From Pseudonocardia kunmingensis (GTDB lineage Bacteria; Actinomycetota; Actinomycetes; Mycobacteriales; Pseudonocardiaceae), in the NCBI RefSeq assembly GCF_006716445.1, contig NZ_VFPA01000002.1, forward strand, positions 310,001 to 374,000: 64,000 bases of DNA, given 5' to 3'. The notes under the pieces were generated by a model. That model saw only the letters and a program-made list of their open reading frames with translations, searched no databases and was not told where the DNA came from. The position numbers and the translations under genes are program-made. Within the stretch, counting starts at the first letter, position 1. Each line of letters begins with the position of its first letter. Shown one piece after another: positions 16,331-23,827 of this stretch.

Positions 16331-16912
16331 GTGATCGGGGGAGGGTGGCACCACTGGGTCGGCACGTTCACCGGGGTGGCCGTCCTGACGGTGGTCCTGC
16401 TGCCGGTGGCTGTGCTGGTGGTGTGCGCGCTGGCCGCTGGTCGGAGTGCCACGGGCACCGCGTCGACGTGGGCGTGGCGCAGGTCGCTGGCCGAGGTCGG
16501 CATCGTGTACGGGACGGTGCCGTGGGTGTGGATGACCATGATGCCGGGCAGCCGGGCCGGGGAGGTCCCCGGTCGGGTGAGCCTGGTGCCGCTGGCGGAC
16601 CTGCTCGCGATGGACCGGGGCCAGGTCGTCGGCAACCTGCTGGTGTTCGCGGCGCTGGGGTTCTTCGCCCCGCTGCGGTTCGCGGCACTGGCATCGGTGG
16701 CGCGGGTCCTGGCGCTCGCCGCGGGCTGCTCGGTCCTGGTCGAGACCGCGCAGTACGCCCTGCAGCTGGACCGGGTGTCCTCCGTGGACGACGTCCTGCT
16801 CAACGCGGCGGGCGCCGCAGCGGCCGCCCTGGCCTCGCGCCGGTGGTGGCGGACAGCGCCCGGAGCGCCGCCCGCCCGACCGGCCGCGGTCGCCCCGGTG
16901 CCGGGGCGCTGA
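16331..16912 (+). CDS. VanZ family membrane protein
   Basis: The 193-residue protein has about four transmembrane helices and the VanZ pattern: VNLLVF-like VVGNLLVFAALGFFAPLRF (~residues 100-118), then ETAQYALQLDRVSSVDDVLLNAAGAAAAAL (~140-170). VanZ proteins contribute to low-level teicoplanin resistance in enterococci, but most family members have unknown roles in the envelope. Start is GTG. It is divergent from the two-component genes. Confidence 0.85.
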   Translation: MIGGGWHHWVGTFTGVAVLTVVLLPVAVLVVCALAAGRSATGTASTWAWRRSLAEVGIVYGTVPWVWMTMMPGSRAGEVPGRVSLVPLADLLAMDRGQVVGNLLVFAALGFFAPLRFAALASVARVLALAAGCSVLVETAQYALQLDRVSSVDDVLLNAAGAAAAALASRRWWRTAPGAPPARPAAVAPVPGR

Positions 16913-16933
16913 GCCGCGCGGCGCCACGACGAC

Positions 16934-16981
16934 GAACGGCCTGGCCGGAAGCTCCTCGCGGAGCCTCTGACCAGGCCGTTC
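16934..16981 (-). terminator. Stem-loop terminator downstream of the tRNA operon
   Basis: GAACGGCCTGG (16934-16944) pairs with CCAGGCCGTTC (16971-16981), an 11 bp perfect stem whose loop contains a second small hairpin. It starts 5 bases past the CCA end of tRNA-Val and could end both the tRNA operon and, from the other side, vanZ. Confidence 0.6.
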
Positions 16982-16985
16982 ATGC

Positions 16986-17060
16986 TGGTGGGCGATACTG
17001 GGATTGAACCAGTGACCTCTTCCGTGTCAAGGAAGCGCTCTCCCACTGAGCTAATCGCCC
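16986..17060 (-). tRNA. tRNA-Val (GAC)
   Basis: The acceptor stem GGGCGAT/ATCGCCC closes the cloverleaf. The anticodon arm CTTCC-TTGACAC-GGAAG gives anticodon GAC, and the T arm carries GGTTCAATCC. The 3' ACCA is encoded. It is the last of three co-oriented tRNA genes. Confidence 0.96.
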
Positions 17061-17061
17061 G

Positions 17062-17133
17062 AGGCGGAGGCGGGAATCGAACCCGCGTACAGGGCTTTGC
17101 AGGCCCTTGCCTAAGCCACTCGGCCACTCCGCC
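17062..17133 (-). tRNA. tRNA-Cys (GCA)
   Basis: The acceptor stem GGCGGAG/CTCCGCC and the anticodon loop CTGCAAA give GCA. The T arm GGGTTCGAATCCC is intact. One base separates it from tRNA-Val, so the two are cotranscribed. Confidence 0.96.
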
Positions 17134-17198
17134 GAAATCCTCGGAGCGTTCCGTGGAGTTCGATCCGTGGAGGTCCGACGGGACCCGAGGTTCCTCCG

Positions 17199-17271
17199 AG
17201 CGGACGACGGGACTCGAACCCGCGACCCTCACCTTGGCAAGGTGATGCGCTACCAGCTGCGCTACGTCCGC
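17199..17271 (-). tRNA. tRNA-Gly (GCC)
   Basis: The acceptor stem GCGGACG/CGTCCGC and anticodon loop TTGCCAA give GCC, and the T arm has GGGTTCGAGTCCC. It is the first gene of the Gly-Cys-Val cluster common in actinobacteria. A TAGAGT hexamer on the minus strand at 17310-17305 is a plausible -10 element. Confidence 0.96.
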
Positions 17272-17377
17272 ATGTGCAGCGTTTCCGCTGCTTTGATGTG
17301 GAGAACTCTAGCGTAGGCCCCGAGGGGGGTTCACACCACCCCCCCTCTCCTACTGCCAGGGGCTCTGACCTGGGGTT

Positions 17378-17806
17378 TCAGTCACGAGCCGGGTCGTTCA
17401 GGAGATCCGACAGCGCGACGTCGAAGTCGAGCCAGGAGTACTCGCTCTCCGCCGGCACGGCCCGGTAGGTGCGGTGCAGGAAGTCCCCGAGCGTCTGCGC
17501 GCACGTCGTGAACACGGCGTGGCCGGACGGCGAGGAGAGCTCGAGCTGCACCCGGCCCGGGTTGCCCGGCACGGGCTGCACCCGCACGTCGCCGGTGCCC
17601 GACGGGCCGATGAGGCCGTCGTGCAGGAGGTCCCGGGCGAACACCCACTCGACCGCCGTGGTCGAGCCGGTCCGGAACGACGCCTGCACGGCGTACGGAT
17701 CGCGGGTGTTGTACGCCAACTCGACGTTGACGGGCACCACCGGGGCGTCCGGAGCGATCAGCTCGAACACTGCCGGTGAGCAGATGACCGTGTGCTCGTC
17801 GCGCAT
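17378..17806 (-). CDS. SsgA/SsgB family sporulation and cell division protein
   Basis: The 142-residue protein contains VPVNVELAYNTRDPYAVQASFRTG (residues ~22-45), VEWVFARDLLHDGLIGPSGTGDVRVQP and SSPSGHAVFTTCAQTLGDFLHRTYRAVP, the full SsgA-like signature. These small cytosolic proteins are restricted to morphologically complex actinobacteria, where SsgB recruits FtsZ to septal sites. The close match of the central LLxxGL segment fits SsgB, but paralogues are hard to separate. Confidence 0.92.
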   Translation of the reverse strand: MRDEHTVICSPAVFELIAPDAPVVPVNVELAYNTRDPYAVQASFRTGSTTAVEWVFARDLLHDGLIGPSGTGDVRVQPVPGNPGRVQLELSSPSGHAVFTTCAQTLGDFLHRTYRAVPAESEYSWLDFDVALSDLLNDPARD

Positions 17807-18021
17807 CGTGCGTCCTCTTTCTGGGTCCCGCGTGGTCCGTCATGCGGGAAAACGACCGTCCCCGGAAGATGTGACGGGTCGAAGGGCGATGTCCCCTCGA
17901 CGCGGGCCCGGGTCACCCTGACGGCGCAGTGGTGACCTGCGGTCGTCGCCGCCGGTGCGACGTGCAGCACGTTGCGGGCGCTAGATTGAACCGGCTCCAG
18001 CGATACAGCGAAGACGAGTAC

Positions 18022-18696
18022 GTGGTGAGGACCGAACTGGTGGCCGACGTCGCTGATGCCCACGGGACGCCCGAGCGGCGCACCGCGGCCGGCGCACGGC
18101 CGCGCGATCCTCGTGACGAGCAGCTGGTCCGGCGGGTCACCGAAGGGGACCAGGAGGCGCTGGGTGCCCTGTACGACCGCTACGGCCGCCCCGCCTACTC
18201 GCTGGCCCGGCGGATCTGCGCGGACGACGGCATCGCGGAGGACGTCGTGCAGGAGGTGTTCCTCACGTTCTGGCGCAACCCGGCGCGCTTCGACGCCGCC
18301 CGCGGCGCCTTCGGCACGTGGCTCCTGACGCTCGTGCACCACAAGTCCGTGGACGCGGTCCGCAAGGAGAGCGCGATCCGCAGGCGCACGGTGCCCGCCG
18401 CGGAGGACGGCGAGGAGTGGTCCGCGCCGCCGGGCCCCGGTGCGGACCAGGCGGCGCTCGGGGCGGTCGTCGCCGGTCACGTCCGCGACGCGCTCGGCGG
18501 GCTGCCCGCCGAGCAGCGCCAGGCGCTCGCGCTGGCCTACTACGCCGGCTACACGCAGCGCGAGGTCGCCGCCCTGACCGGCGTGCCGCTGGGCACCGTC
18601 AAGTCGCGGATGTTCACGGGCATCCAGCGCCTGCGCAACGTCCTCGGCCCCCGCCTCGGTGACATCGTGGCCGACATGACGGGCGGTTCCCGATGA
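18022..18696 (+). CDS. ECF-family RNA polymerase sigma factor (SigK-like)
   Basis: The 224-residue protein has region 2 (LVRRVTEGDQEALGALYDRYGRPAYSLARRI...AEDVVQEVFLTFWRNPARFD) and region 4 (LPAEQRQALALAYYAGYTQREVAALTGVPLGTVKSRMFTGIQRLR). It lacks region 3, as expected for an ECF factor. The start at 18022 is chosen from two adjacent GTG codons; an earlier start is possible. Its stop codon overlaps the anti-sigma gene start (ATGA), the usual arrangement for a regulated ECF pair. Confidence 0.9.
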   Translation: MVRTELVADVADAHGTPERRTAAGARPRDPRDEQLVRRVTEGDQEALGALYDRYGRPAYSLARRICADDGIAEDVVQEVFLTFWRNPARFDAARGAFGTWLLTLVHHKSVDAVRKESAIRRRTVPAAEDGEEWSAPPGPGADQAALGAVVAGHVRDALGGLPAEQRQALALAYYAGYTQREVAALTGVPLGTVKSRMFTGIQRLRNVLGPRLGDIVADMTGGSR

Positions 18697-19535
18697 ACGG
18701 GCACGCCGAGCGGCCCTGCCCGCGCGAGGAGGAGGCCGTGGCCTGGGCGCTGCACGCGCTCGAGCCCGACGAGGAGCTGGCGTTCCGGCAGCACCTGCCC
18801 GGCTGCCCGTCCTGCCGGGCCGCGGTCCGCGACGCCGAGGAGGTGCTCACCGGGCTGGGCGCGTCCGTGGACCAGGTCGCCCCGCCGCCCGCGCTGCGCG
18901 ACACCCTGCTCGCCCGCGCCGCCGAGACCCCGCAGGAGCACGCCTCCCCGCCGCCGCAGGCCGCCGACCCCCCGCCCGACCCCCCGCCCGCCCCCGCGGC
19001 CGTCCCGCAGCGCACCGAGCCTCGGCCCGCGCCCACGAGGTGGCTCCCGCGGCGCGGCCGGCAGTTGGTGGCGGCCGCGCTCGCCCTCGTCGCGGTGGTC
19101 GCGATCGGAGGCCTCGCCGTCCGCAACGCGCAGTTGCAGCAGCAGCGCGACGCCGAGGCCGCGCAGTCGCAGCGCGTGACCGACCTGCTGCAGGAGCTCG
19201 CCCGCCCCGGCACCCAGCACGCCCTGCTGAGCACCGACGACGGCACCACCGTCGCCGCCGTCGTGGTCGCGGACGGCCAGCGGGAGATCTACACCGTCGG
19301 CATGCCGCCGAACGAGGCCGACAGCACGACCTACGTGCTCTGGGGCGTGCCGGCCGGCGCGGCGCCGCAGGCACTGGGCACCTTCGACGTCACCGGAACC
19401 GGCGAAGGCCCGCGCACAGTAGGATCGGGCGGCGAGGCGGACAGCTTCGCGGCCTACGCGATCTCGCTCGAGCAGGGCAGTGCCGCGCCCGCCTCACCGT
19501 CGGCAGTGATGGCGCAGGGGCAGGTGGCGATCTGA
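18693..19535 (+). CDS. Anti-sigma factor, RskA-like with zinc-finger N-terminus
   Basis: The 280-residue protein begins with an anti-sigma domain carrying the ZAS signature HLPGCPSC (residues ~30-37), then a proline-rich linker (about 85-110), one transmembrane helix (QLVAAALALVAVVAIGGLAV, ~120-140), a short coiled Q/R segment and an extracytoplasmic RskA-type domain containing YVLWGVPAGAAPQALGTF. It should hold the ECF sigma at the membrane until proteolysis releases it. It is translationally coupled to the sigma gene. Confidence 0.9.
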   Translation: MNGHAERPCPREEEAVAWALHALEPDEELAFRQHLPGCPSCRAAVRDAEEVLTGLGASVDQVAPPPALRDTLLARAAETPQEHASPPPQAADPPPDPPPAPAAVPQRTEPRPAPTRWLPRRGRQLVAAALALVAVVAIGGLAVRNAQLQQQRDAEAAQSQRVTDLLQELARPGTQHALLSTDDGTTVAAVVVADGQREIYTVGMPPNEADSTTYVLWGVPAGAAPQALGTFDVTGTGEGPRTVGSGGEADSFAAYAISLEQGSAAPASPSAVMAQGQVAI

Positions 19536-19945
19536 GCAGCATCGAGAAGGAGCAGCGGCCGAGCTTCCGCGCCCGCATCGAGGCCAAGCCCGCGCTGCGG
19601 CGCACGTACCGGGTCGGCGTTGCGGTGCTGGGCGGCATCGTCCTCGCCGCCGGCATCGTCATGATCCCGTATCCCGGACCGGGGTGGCTCGTCGTCTTCG
19701 CGGGCCTCGCGATCCTGGCCACCGAGTTCTCCTGGGCGCGCAGGGTTCTTCACTTCGCCCGTGCCAGGTACGACGGCTGGACCGAGTGGCTCGGCCGTCA
19801 GTCGATCATCGTGCGCCTCGCGGTACTCGCCGCCACCGGCCTCGTCGTGCTGCTCACCCTGTACCTGCTCAACGCCCTCTACCTGGTCGCAGGCTGGGTC
19901 GGGCTCGGACACTGGACCTGGTTGCAGAGCCCCTTCTTCGCGTGA
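19532..19945 (+). CDS. TIGR02611 family transmembrane protein
   Basis: The product (~137 residues) has a basic N-terminus (FRARIEAKPALRRTYRVGV) and three hydrophobic helices around the family signature PYPGPGWLVVFAGLAILATEFSWARR. No ATG or GTG fits the expected N-terminus; CTG at 19532, overlapping the anti-sigma stop codon and preceded by CAGGTGG, is the best candidate. The function of the family is unknown. Its 3' end holds the probable promoter of the next tRNA. Confidence 0.7.
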   Translation: MSSIEKEQRPSFRARIEAKPALRRTYRVGVAVLGGIVLAAGIVMIPYPGPGWLVVFAGLAILATEFSWARRVLHFARARYDGWTEWLGRQSIIVRLAVLAATGLVVLLTLYLLNALYLVAGWVGLGHWTWLQSPFFA

Positions 19946-19966
19946 GGTAAGGTCTGTGACTGCAAG

Positions 19967-20038
19967 GGGCGATTAGCTCAGGGGGAGAGCGCTTCGTTCA
20001 CACCGAAGAGGTCACTGGTTCGATCCCAGTATCGCCCA
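19967..20038 (+). tRNA. tRNA-Val (CAC)
   Basis: The acceptor stem GGGCGAT/ATCGCCC and anticodon arm CTTCG-TTCACAC-CGAAG give CAC, and the T arm is GGTTCGATCC. Unlike its near-identical partner at 16986, the CCA end is not encoded. TAAGGT at 19948 could be the -10 element. Mobile genes begin a few hundred bases downstream, but I found no duplicated tRNA 3' end marking an att site. Confidence 0.96.
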
Positions 20039-20049
20039 CGCAGGTCAGA

Positions 20050-20078
20050 GGCCCGGTCCGAGATCCACGGACCGGGCC
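20050..20078 (+). terminator. Terminator hairpin after tRNA-Val (CAC)
   Basis: GGCCCGGTCCG (20050-20060) and CGGACCGGGCC (20068-20078) form a perfect 11 bp GC-rich stem with a 7-base loop, followed by TTCG rather than a long T-run. It starts 12 bases after the tRNA. Confidence 0.7.
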
Positions 20079-20340
20079 TTCGCCGTTGTACAGCTACGAA
20101 GTACAGCTACGGCCGTGAGTGGGGCCGGTGCGGGCCGTCTTGTGTAGATGCGCGTCGATGTGTGTTCGGTCAGTCCGCGTGGCTGTGGGCGAGCGGGCGG
20201 CGATAAGCCTGTTCTGGCCTGCATTGTCCGGGCCACGACCTTCCTGATCAGGTTCCGCCGGGGTGCGAGGCAGCCAAGGTCGTCGGGCGCTCGAGCCGTA
20301 GGGATCTGACGACGCGCTGAAGCTCGCTGTCGAAGAGGGC
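20079..20340. other. Non-coding stretch at the edge of the mobile region
   Basis: I see no supportable gene, RNA or strong repeat here. A short direct repeat, TACAGCTACG (20091 and 20104), is the only pattern. Base composition is slightly less GC-rich than in the flanking genes. Confidence 0.4.
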
Positions 20341-20739
20341 CTACGTCTCCGCTCCAGGCCGGTGAGGGGTGCGGGGACTGCTCGCGGGCACGGCCTGGAA
20401 CCGGTCACCGCAGCGTGTCGTGACGGTCTCCTCGCCTTCAGCGACGATCTTCTCCCAGGCCGAGACGAGAGATTGGGCGAGATCGGTGTAGGCGCGCCGG
20501 CCGTGCAGTACATCGCAGCATTGGAAGTACACCCAGTACAGCTGCGCGGCCATCGCCCGCAGCTCGTCGTAGTCGTCAGAGGCCCAGGCGGGAAGCAGCG
20601 CGAGTCGCTGTCTGACGTCTTGGTGGTAGCGAGGCTGGGCGGGCAGCCCGAAGCACGTGGTGTAGATCGTCCAGCTGCACCTTTCGATGCGCTGGCGCAG
20701 CCGCAGGACCCGTAGCCGCCGATGCAGGTCGGGAGTCAG
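20341..20739 (-). CDS. Small protein coupled to the Rad50-like ATPase (no standard start codon)
   Basis: A frame open from 20739 to 20341 encodes about 132 residues of protein-like sequence rich in Trp, Tyr and Cys, including LHRRLRVLRLRQRIERC, PAWASDDYDELRAMAAQ and CDVLHGRRAYTDLAQSLVSAWEKIV. The first in-frame ATG is 62 codons in and would remove half of it. The frame instead begins with CTG overlapping the ATPase stop codon as CTGA, as in termination-reinitiation coupling; a ribosomal frameshift is the alternative. I do not recognise the family. It is predicted helical and could be a partner of the ATPase. Confidence 0.5.
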   Translation of the reverse strand: MTPDLHRRLRVLRLRQRIERCSWTIYTTCFGLPAQPRYHQDVRQRLALLPAWASDDYDELRAMAAQLYWVYFQCCDVLHGRRAYTDLAQSLVSAWEKIVAEGEETVTTRCGDRFQAVPASSPRTPHRPGAET

Positions 20740-23135
20740 GGTTCACCCCAGGCGCCGAGCAGCTTGCAGGCTTTGCGCGCCGCTCTGACCTCGTCGGCTA
20801 GCCCTCCCGCTGAGCTCCCGCCGGTGTCGTGTGTGGCTTCGTTCCACAGACGCAGGTAGCTCTCGCAAACAGCGCGGGCGGCCGGTGCCGCACCTGGCCG
20901 GTCCGGCAGCTCGTAGCGGCTCGCGTGGGTGAAGCGCTTCGCCGTGGTCTTGGTCTTATCGAGTGCGATCACAGTGGCGTGCAGGTCCTCCTGGGCGAGC
21001 ACGGCCCACCGCAGTGCGAGGCCGCGTAGCGCACCCTCCACCGCGTGCCGGCACATGCCGCGGACCAGTACCGGCAGCCGTCCGAGTCCTGCAGGAAGGT
21101 CGGCTTTCGCGCCGAGGGCAACAAGATCCTGAGCATCGTCCAGCAGCGACACCCACGGAGCCTTCCGCGCATCCGCCGTGACCGACCCCCCATCGCGGGT
21201 GAGGGTGCGCACGTCGGTGTCCGGCCTCTTGGCGACGAGCGCTTCGTTGAGGCGCGAGTCGTGAGTGAGCACGACGACACGGCGGTCTGCTGACAACCGG
21301 ACCAACTCGTCGGAGACGAGGTCGATGCGCATGTCATCGAACGCGTGCACCGGGTCGTCCACGACAAGAAACGCGAACGGCCCGCCGGACCGTGCTCGTA
21401 GCAGCGGGGCCAGCACCAAGGCGTTGCGCTGGCCCGCGCTGAGCATCCCTAGTCGACGCTCGCCACCGTCATCCCCGACGAGTTGCAGGGTGTCGGCGGC
21501 GGCGAACGTGAGGCCGGCGAGCTGGAGCGGGGTGTCGGCCAGTAGCCGGTGCAGAACCTCGGCGACCTCCTCGCCCAGCCGCGTGCCGCGGGAGTCCCGC
21601 AGTTCCTTCCGCAGGACGGTGAGGTTCTTGGACGCCTGGGTCCAGTCGTTCGCCGTCACGGCGACCGGCCCGTCGTCGCGCCACGCCTGCGCGAACGGAT
21701 CAACCGCCGCCAGTCGAGCCGCCCGCCATCGGCGGTCGTGGTCGCCGCGTGTCTGCACCTCGTGCGCGAGTACCGAGAACGACGAGCCGAGGAGACGGTC
21801 GACGACATCGCCCAGCCGAGCCCGATCGGTGGCCGTCCGCCCGTGGTCCGGTGGTGGGTCGGTCAGCGTGTCCGCCAGCCCGTCCGGATCGATGGCGAGG
21901 GACCTGGCGGCCTCGAGCAACGGTCGCACGTGTTCACGGTGCACCTCCTGCAGCCCCCGGGCGGACTTGTCCACCTGACGGCGGGCGGTCGACCACTCGC
22001 TCAGCCGCCGGGCTGTGTCCGACAGGACGAGCCACCAGTCGACGCCGTGCCCGCACACCGGGCACGGGCCTCCTGGAGGGTTGCCGGTGAGGGCGTCGTG
22101 CAGCTCGGTCAGGTGCTCGTTCAGCCGGTCGTCGATCCGGCTGTCGAGCCGCGTCTCGCTGTCGTCGAGCTGCCCGAGTGCATCGCGAACCTGCTCCGCC
22201 TGACGCTTGACCTTGGCGAGGCCTTCGGTGGTGACGCTGAAGACCGTGGTCGTCAGGTCGCCGTCCAGCTTGTTCTCGGACAGCCAGTTGTCGGGACCCT
22301 CGCTCCCGAACCGGTTGGGGAACTCGATCACGGCCATGGGGGGCGCGGCGCCGTCGGTGAACTGCGCGTCGACAGTGGCGATAGCCGTTCTCGCCGATCC
22401 TTTGAGGGCCTGCAGCCGCGCCACCGATTCCTTGGCTGCCGCTGCTCGTGACGCGACGTCCTCGCTGAGCTGGACGAAACACGGGCCCAGCGCGAGGAGG
22501 TCGTCGAGGTGCTTCACGAGGGCCTCGGGTGTGCCCAGGCGGTCCTGGGTCTCGGCGTAGGAGAAGACGGGGGTGAACGCTGAAAGCGCGGCCTGCCAGT
22601 CCGGATCGGCGACGGTGACGGGGTGCTCGTTGTCGTGGGACGCGAGTACGGCCACCGCGTGCGGTTGTGGGTCGTCGGTCCAGACGCACCGCAGCTCGTC
22701 GCGCCCGCAGCGCAGGCGGACCTCCACCCGTGCCCGCGCGGCCCCGACCGCCCGATCGACGGGTTGCCACAGTTCGCGTGGCTGTGGCGCCGGTGCTCCC
22801 CACAGCGCGGCGCGCACCGCGTCGGCGATGGTCGACTTTCCGGTGCCGTTGGGTGCGTGCACTACGGTGAGCCCGGCTCCGGGATCCAGAGTTAGTTCGA
22901 ACGAGTCCGGGATGCCCCGGAACCCCTCGATCCGCACTTCGGTGAGCCACCACTGCCGACCGTCCACCGGCGGGGCCTGCACGGACGGGTCAGCTGCGAG
23001 GCGCTGGTCGACGAGGTCCAGGAGGCGCTGCCAGTGCGCCTTCCCCTTGGCGGACGCCGCCGCCAGCCTGTTCACGACCTCCACGCGGAGCTGTTGCCAG
23101 TCCAACACTGTGGTGGGGCTCTCGTGCGAACTCAT
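20736..23135 (-). CDS. Rad50/SMC-like AAA family ATPase, probable defence component
   Basis: The 799-residue protein has Walker A APNGTGKST (~residue 93), a long helical middle with a zinc-hook-like CPVCG (~355), the ABC signature LSAGQRNAL (~562), Walker B FLVVDDPVHAFDD (~585) and an H-loop VVLTHDS (~610). After the head lies a ~150-residue helical C-terminal domain ending in RLWNEATHD, which could be HEPN-like. This plan resembles Rad50-like ATPases of anti-phage systems such as Lamassu or Septu, without matching one I can name. The start is ATG 23135; TTG 23144 is an alternative. A helicase remnant lies beside it. Confidence 0.75.
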   Translation of the reverse strand: MSSHESPTTVLDWQQLRVEVVNRLAAASAKGKAHWQRLLDLVDQRLAADPSVQAPPVDGRQWWLTEVRIEGFRGIPDSFELTLDPGAGLTVVHAPNGTGKSTIADAVRAALWGAPAPQPRELWQPVDRAVGAARARVEVRLRCGRDELRCVWTDDPQPHAVAVLASHDNEHPVTVADPDWQAALSAFTPVFSYAETQDRLGTPEALVKHLDDLLALGPCFVQLSEDVASRAAAAKESVARLQALKGSARTAIATVDAQFTDGAAPPMAVIEFPNRFGSEGPDNWLSENKLDGDLTTTVFSVTTEGLAKVKRQAEQVRDALGQLDDSETRLDSRIDDRLNEHLTELHDALTGNPPGGPCPVCGHGVDWWLVLSDTARRLSEWSTARRQVDKSARGLQEVHREHVRPLLEAARSLAIDPDGLADTLTDPPPDHGRTATDRARLGDVVDRLLGSSFSVLAHEVQTRGDHDRRWRAARLAAVDPFAQAWRDDGPVAVTANDWTQASKNLTVLRKELRDSRGTRLGEEVAEVLHRLLADTPLQLAGLTFAAADTLQLVGDDGGERRLGMLSAGQRNALVLAPLLRARSGGPFAFLVVDDPVHAFDDMRIDLVSDELVRLSADRRVVVLTHDSRLNEALVAKRPDTDVRTLTRDGGSVTADARKAPWVSLLDDAQDLVALGAKADLPAGLGRLPVLVRGMCRHAVEGALRGLALRWAVLAQEDLHATVIALDKTKTTAKRFTHASRYELPDRPGAAPAARAVCESYLRLWNEATHDTGGSSAGGLADEVRAARKACKLLGAWGEP

Positions 23136-23332
23136 CGGGGGCAAGTTCTACGGGCTCGGATCATGCTTGGCGTACCGCAGGACGGGTGATCGCAGCCACG
23201 GGTCGTCACCGTGCGTCACATCGATGTCGTCTCGGGCGCCGGGTGCCCCGGCATTAGCCAGTCGGGTCGCGGCGTACTGCCGGGGTCCGAGGGGGGAGCG
23301 GTGGAGTTGGGCAGGGCGTTCGCGCGGGCAGC

Positions 23333-23827
23333 GTGGTGGTTGTCCGCGACGAGGAGTGGATTGTCTCCTGCGAGCCTGCGGAAGATGGGTGGAAGGTGCG
23401 CTGCGTCGGCAGCTCCAAGCTGGTGCAGGCCACATCCGCCACCTTCTACAGCTCTGGACGACATCGAGGCCCTCGACCCGGCCGCCGCTCGACTCGTGCA
23501 AGCCGACTCGCCGTACTTCCGCCGCAGCAGGCTGTGGGTGGAGGCGGTGGTGCGCAAGACGCCGGTGCCGCTGCATGAGCCGAGCCTGATGGTGAGCCCG
23601 CACATGCTGCTCGACGCCCTGGCCTTCCAGCGCCAGGCGGTGGAAGGCCCTCGATCCTGCCCGGCTGCGCCCCGCCTGCTCATCGCCGACGCCGTGGGCG
23701 TGGGCAAGACCCTCAAGATCGGGATGATCCTCGCAGAGTTGACTCGGCGGGGCCCGCCGCCCGGTTCTTGTGGTCACGCCGCGGCACGTGCTGGTGGACC
23801 AACTCTCCGTTGCGAAGAACTCGGCAG
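23333..23827 (+). pseudogene. N-terminal remnant of a SNF2-type DEAD/DEAH helicase (DISARM DrmD-like)
   Basis: Frames combine to give VVVRDEEWIVSCEP...TFYSS, then LDDIEALDPAAARLVQADSPYFRRSRLW, then PRLLIADAVGVGKT (Walker A) with IGMILAELTRRG, then VLVVTPRHVLVDQ (motif Ia). This is the N-terminal order of SNF2-related helicases found in defence islands. At least three frameshifts (near 23455, 23648 and 23752) disrupt it, and the IS30 element follows at 23828. The rest of the ~900+ residue protein is absent. It diverges from the ATPase gene. Confidence 0.7.
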
